From a bacterium (lineage in GTDB: Bacteria > Arandabacterota > Arandabacteria > Arandabacterales > JALGWA01), in NCBI GenBank assembly GCA_025774425.1, contig JALGWA010000026.1, positions 1 through 9,200 of the forward strand: DNA of 9,200 bases, read 5' to 3'. The notes below the pieces were generated by a model that made no database searches, was not told the DNA's origin, and saw nothing but the letters and a program-made list of their open reading frames with translations. A program made the translations under genes and the position numbers. Within the stretch, counting starts at the first letter, position 1. Each line of letters starts with the position of its first letter. Of this stretch, positions 7,130-9,200 are shown one piece after another.

Positions 7130-7555
7130 ATGTCGAGCGTTTCCGAGATGGTCGTCACGTGCGCCTGCGGGCATGTCTTCAAGGCCGACCTCTACCAGAG
7201 CGCCAACGTGACCTTGAATCCCGACCTCATGAAACAGATTCTCACGGGCGGGATGAACGTGGTCGTCTGTCCCTCCTGCGGGGCGTGTTTCCACGTGGAG
7301 ATGCCCTTTCTCTACCACGATATGAGAAAGGGCGAGATGATCTGGGTCTATCCGGCGGCCCGCGCCGCCGACAGGGCCGCCGTCGACGAGGAGGTCCGGA
7401 AGAAGTGGGCCGAGCTCAAGCGGTCCATGCCCCCCGAGGTCAGGGACAAACTCGAAGGGCATTACGGCGCGGTCAAGGTCGTCTTCGGCATGGACGCCCT
7501 GGTCGAGCACATAATGGCGGACGTCTCGCCCGAGAAGAAGCCTGCCGAGAACTGA
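7130..7555 (+). CDS. CpXC-domain protein (zinc-ribbon-like, function unknown)
   Basis: A 141-residue protein. Residues 10-65 match the general pattern of the CpXC domain: a first cysteine pair (CACGH, Cys11 and Cys13), a segment [19 protein letters not shown], a second motif VCPSCGAC (Cys47, Cys50, Cys53) and PFLYHDM (59-65). The cysteines probably bind zinc. The usual first motif is CPxC-like; here it is CAC, and Cys53 is extra. Residues 76-141 look helical and charged, with no membrane segment. The role of the family is not established. ATG 7130 is chosen because the domain follows at once. No Shine-Dalgarno site precedes it (only GGGG at 7124-7127, too near), and the frame running further upstream has no family features. 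ATG 7148 is an alternative but also lacks a site. It is divergent from the isomerase and convergent with the DUF362 gene. Confidence 0.8.
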   Translation: MSSVSEMVVTCACGHVFKADLYQSANVTLNPDLMKQILTGGMNVVVCPSCGACFHVEMPFLYHDMRKGEMIWVYPAARAADRAAVDEEVRKKWAELKRSMPPEVRDKLEGHYGAVKVVFGMDALVEHIMADVSPEKKPAEN

Positions 7556-7604
7556 CGCAGCGCGCGCGGCCGCTCCTCGGGCCGGCCGGGCACGGGACGC
7601 ACTC

Positions 7605-8681
7605 TCAGTAGGCCTGGAAGAGCCTGCCCCACTTGGTCTCGAGAGCCCTCTTGACGCGCTTCTTGCCGATGACGTTGTACCAGTAGACGTCGTGGTAGAG
7701 GCGCGAGGCGGCGTAGGCCCAGGGCGTGAGGGGCGAGCGGAGGAGGATCTTTTCCAGGGGCTTGAGCGGGCCCCAGTAGATGGCCTTCTGGCCTTTGCTG
7801 GCGAAGGTGTTGGCGCTCCCCGTGAAGTGGAAGTTGACCCCGGAGATGTCCTCGCCGACCACCTCTATCTCCGAGGGGTTCCCCACGCCCAGGCCCTTCT
7901 CATGCGCGAGCCTTATGAAATCGAGTTTCATGGGGTCGAAGCCCATCATCTTGGCGGATATGGCGTCGATGGCGACCTGGTCGCGGGATGCGAGCAGGAA
8001 GTCCTTCTCATAGGGAATCATCGCCCGCGGGCCCGGGCCGTCGCCGGCGAAGGTGCCGTCCATCACCGCGAAGACGCCCGGGTGTATGTCCTTCTGTATC
8101 GTAAGCAGGTCGACGAGGGTCTCATGGATCACCGAGTGGGTCCAGTGGCGCTTCTCGTGGAGGAGGCCGCCGAAGGCGTTCTTCATGGCCCCGGTCATGG
8201 TCGTGAAGACATGCGTCTTCATGGTGGGAAGCTGGATGATGCCGGAGCCTACAAGCCGCTTGGGGATCTGTATGCCCTCGGGGAATATCTCGGAGAGAGC
8301 CATCAGTTGCTGCTTGGGCTCATAGGTGATCCACTCCTCGTTCTCGTAGAGATGTATGTTGGCGATGCCGTACTTGTCGAGGACGACCTTGTGCTTGTTG
8401 GCGATCTCGCCCTCCCGGGCGCTCACGACGACCGTGCGGTTATGGGCGCCGTAGATCTTGGCCCTGTCGTAGCCGTCATCGAGGAGCGTCTTGATGACGC
8501 CCTCGAGCTGCCAGGGCGTCGTCGAGCACGCCGGGTACCAGTGATGCCAAGAGATGTTTATCTTGAGCGCAAGCGGGGCGTCCTTGGGGAGTTCCACCGG
8601 GTAATCCGCGAGCCGCATGAGCTTGCCGATATCTTCGAGCACCGTCTCCGGTCTGGTCCTGAGTACCGCGACTTTGGACAT
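7605..8681 (-). CDS. DUF362 family protein
   Basis: A 358-residue DUF362 protein. Family features in order: ALKINISW (residues 38-45), an [16 protein letters not shown] segment after it, [18 protein letters not shown] (151-168) followed by FGG, the histidines in EKRHWTH (176-182), [13 protein letters not shown] (206-218) and the [17 protein letters not shown] stretch (231-247). It lacks the CxxCxxC ferredoxin-type motifs that many DUF362 proteins carry, so it is the cluster-free form; no signal peptide or membrane span is seen. The biochemical role of this type is not known to me, and I give none. ATG 8681 has AAGGAGG (8688-8694) 6 bases upstream; the open frame extends further upstream but only through the tRNA gene. 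The gene starts 20 bp after the tRNA-Leu end and is probably transcribed from the tRNA promoter. Confidence 0.88.
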   Translation of the reverse strand: MSKVAVLRTRPETVLEDIGKLMRLADYPVELPKDAPLALKINISWHHWYPACSTTPWQLEGVIKTLLDDGYDRAKIYGAHNRTVVVSAREGEIANKHKVVLDKYGIANIHLYENEEWITYEPKQQLMALSEIFPEGIQIPKRLVGSGIIQLPTMKTHVFTTMTGAMKNAFGGLLHEKRHWTHSVIHETLVDLLTIQKDIHPGVFAVMDGTFAGDGPGPRAMIPYEKDFLLASRDQVAIDAISAKMMGFDPMKLDFIRLAHEKGLGVGNPSEIEVVGEDISGVNFHFTGSANTFASKGQKAIYWGPLKPLEKILLRSPLTPWAYAASRLYHDVYWYNVIGKKRVKRALETKWGRLFQAY

Positions 8682-8701
8682 GCTGCGCCTCCTTCTGCGA
8701 T

Positions 8702-8790
8702 TGGTGCCGGAGGTCGGAGTCGAACAGACACGAGCTGTGAGGCCCGGTGGATTTTGAGTCCACTGTGTCTGCCAATTCCACCACTCCGGC
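8702..8790 (-). tRNA. tRNA-Leu, anticodon CAA
   Basis: An 89-base class II tRNA with encoded CCA. The acceptor stem is GCCGGAG paired with CTCCGGC, with discriminator A73. D stem GTG/CAC surrounds a loop with TTGG. The anticodon stem GTGGA/TCCAC holds loop CTCAAAA, so the anticodon is CAA, reading UUG. The variable arm CGGGC/GCTCG with loop CTCACA is the long arm expected of tRNA-Leu. The T loop TTCGACT is normal, but its stem GTCTG/CCGAC has one U-C mismatch (position 52 against 62). The 3' end is 20 bp from the DUF362 start codon. Confidence 0.95.
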
Positions 8791-8799
8791 ACCCACCAC

Positions 8800-8828
8800 A
8801 TGATATGCGCGGCCCGCCCCGCTGTCAA
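8800..8828 (-). promoter_or_regulatory. Strong sigma-70 promoter for tRNA-Leu
   Basis: On the - strand a perfect -35 TTGACA (8828-8823) and a -10 TATCAT (8805-8800, 5 of 6 matches) are separated by exactly 17 bp. The predicted start near 8793 leaves only about 3 bases before the tRNA 5' end at 8790. The repeat cluster begins 2 bp beyond the -35 element. Confidence 0.8.
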
Positions 8829-8830
8829 TT

Positions 8831-8856
8831 CCTATGGGGTCAGCCTATGGGGTCAG
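8831..8856. repeat. 13 bp perfect tandem duplication
   Basis: CCTATGGGGTCAG occurs twice head to tail at 8831-8843 and 8844-8856, at the edge of the repeat cluster and just upstream of the tRNA-Leu -35 element. The second copy continues into the 33-base unit; the first is a cut-off copy. Confidence 0.9.
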
Positions 8857-8904
8857 AGCTCAAAATGCACAGTGCATCCGTGGGGTCAGAGCTCAAAATG
8901 CACA
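8848..8904. repeat. Two copies of a 33-base-period unit
   Basis: The 24-base box that starts TGGGGTCAGAGCTC and ends AAAATGCACA lies at 8848-8871 and again, identically, at 8881-8904, giving a 33-base period. A third copy with one A-to-G change is at 9046-9069. The first copy is followed by GTGCATCCG, which makes a palindrome with the AATGCACA end. Confidence 0.9.
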
Positions 8905-8920
8905 ATCGCCCGGGGGGCCA

Positions 8921-9037
8921 CGGGGGTCAGATCCGGGAGGGTCAGACCCCCTCGGTCTCAGAATGCACAATTGCCCGGGGGCGACGGGGGTCAGATCCGG
9001 GAGGGTCAGACCCCCTCGGTCTCAGAATGCACAATTG
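8921..9037. repeat. Two exact 53-base copies, 64-base period
   Basis: Positions 8921-8973 and 8985-9037 are identical over 53 bases, starting CGGGGGTCAGATCCGGGAGG and ending GAATGCACAATTG. The 11-base spacer resembles the sequence before the first copy, with a one-base length difference. Inside each copy, 8933-8955 and 8997-9019 form an imperfect palindrome centred on A with 11-base arms (one G-T and one A-C pair). Confidence 0.92.
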
Positions 9038-9042
9038 TGCAT
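9027..9042. repeat. 16 bp perfect palindrome
   Basis: ATGCACAATTGTGCAT reads the same on both strands. It forms where the end of a 64-base-period unit meets a following GTGCATCCG. A related 13-base form, ATGCAC-A-GTGCAT, is at 8865-8877. Confidence 0.9.
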
Positions 9043-9149
9043 CCGTGGGGTCAGAGCTCAGAATGCACAGTGGCGTGGACAATCCCGGGTGGGTGGGGTC
9101 AGACCCCCTCGGTCCGTCGTCCCGGGGGTGCGGTGCCGGGCCTTTTCCG

Positions 9150-9180
9150 TTGACACGGCACCGAGCGCTGTTAGTATACA
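9150..9180 (+). promoter_or_regulatory. Promoter for a gene leaving the right edge
   Basis: A perfect TTGACA (9150-9155) is followed by two possible -10 elements: TAGTAT (9172-9177, 16 bp spacer) or TATACA (9175-9180, 19 bp spacer), each with 4 of 6 matches. Transcription would start near 9184-9187, very close to the ATG at 9192. Confidence 0.5.
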
Positions 9181-9191
9181 GGAGAGAATAC

Positions 9192-9200
9192 ATGCGGATT
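9192..9200 (+). CDS. Possible start of an unidentified gene (3 codons visible)
   Basis: ATG 9192 is preceded by AGGAGAG, with GGAG at 9181-9184, 7 bases upstream, so a coding start is plausible. Only Met-Arg-Ile is visible and no product can be named. The promoter start lies so close that the Shine-Dalgarno site might not be in the message; an RNA gene beginning here is an alternative. Confidence 0.35.

Larger units (their letters stand above)
8829..9115. repeat. Cluster of GGGGTCAGA/AATGCACA palindromic repeats (no gene)
   Basis: This 287-base stretch between the tRNA promoter and the right-edge promoter has no credible gene and is almost entirely repeats. Short boxes recur: TGGGGTCAGAGCTC (8848, 8881 and 9046), GGTCAGACCCCCTCGGTC-like boxes (near 8940, 9004 and 9098), and AATGCACA (8864, 8897, 8962, 9026 and 9062). 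Several boxes are self-complementary (GGGGTC-A-GACCCC type), which resembles REP-like intergenic repeats mobilised by Y1 (RAYT) transposases; no transposase gene is in the window, so that link is inference. Frames open across it give repetitive peptides only. Confidence 0.85.

Noticed and set aside
7556..7604. Shared terminator between the CpXC and DUF362 genes
   Set aside because: Only a 6 bp GC stem (7567-7572 with 7583-7588, 10-base loop) is present and there is no U-tract on either strand; too weak to annotate in such GC-rich DNA.
8682..8828. N-terminal extension of the DUF362 protein
   Set aside because: It would translate the tRNA-Leu gene; ATG 8681 has a near-perfect Shine-Dalgarno site.
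8829..9115. CRISPR array
   Set aside because: Periods are 13, 33 and 64 bases, spacers are absent or are themselves repeats, and no cas gene is present.
8800..9153. Open frame over the repeat cluster giving a repetitive peptide (GQSSKCT-like repeats)
   Set aside because: The peptide repeats just follow the DNA repeats, the frame is open on both strands, and there is no ribosome binding site.

Overview
The window is GC-rich bacterial DNA. Genes have Shine-Dalgarno sites (GGAGG and variants), promoters look like sigma-70 (TTGACA with 16-19 bp spacers), and the tRNA gene encodes its own CCA. ATA (Ile) and AGG (Arg) codons are common for such a GC-rich sequence. With a cytoplasmic group 3 [NiFe] hydrogenase and a hyp maturation operon, this suggests an anaerobic H2-metabolising bacterium, for example from Desulfobacterota or a deep anaerobic Actinobacteriota lineage. 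The window alone does not settle the phylum.

Left part, + strand (1-3695): the end of a [NiFe]-hydrogenase maturation operon in the order hypF (5' end outside the window), hypC, hypD, hypE. Genes are packed with 12 bp, -4 bp and 18 bp junctions. HypF and HypE make the cyanide ligands from carbamoyl phosphate, and HypC-HypD assemble the Fe(CN)2CO unit that goes into the hydrogenase large subunit.

Middle, - strand (6934 down to 3697): a second, convergent operon reads exported cyclophilin-type peptidyl-prolyl isomerase, hydrogenase small subunit (three [4Fe-4S] clusters predicted), hydrogenase large subunit (both NiFe-binding motifs present). The pair most resembles the MvhG/MvhA (group 3c) type, but no MvhD, HdrA, diaphorase or F420 subunit is in the window. 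The stop codons of hypE and of the large subunit are separated by one base, and a small nest of inverted repeats sits on that junction. The hyp operon therefore faces the enzyme it very likely matures.

Right part: a divergent promoter region (6935-7129) serves the isomerase/hydrogenase operon and a small CpXC zinc-ribbon-like protein on the + strand that appears to be leaderless. Convergent to it is a DUF362 protein on the - strand, whose start lies only 20 bp after a tRNA-Leu(CAA) gene with an excellent promoter, so the two are probably co-transcribed. Positions 8829-9115 hold no credible gene. They hold a cluster of related, partly palindromic repeats built around GGGGTCAGA and AATGCACA, with the look of REP-like intergenic repeats. 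At the right edge a promoter and a Shine-Dalgarno site precede an ATG that runs off the window.

The main oddities are the hydrogenase without a visible electron partner, the face-to-face hyp/hydrogenase layout with no spacer, the tRNA-led DUF362 gene, the leaderless CpXC gene and the repeat cluster. No clearly new multi-gene system could be demonstrated.
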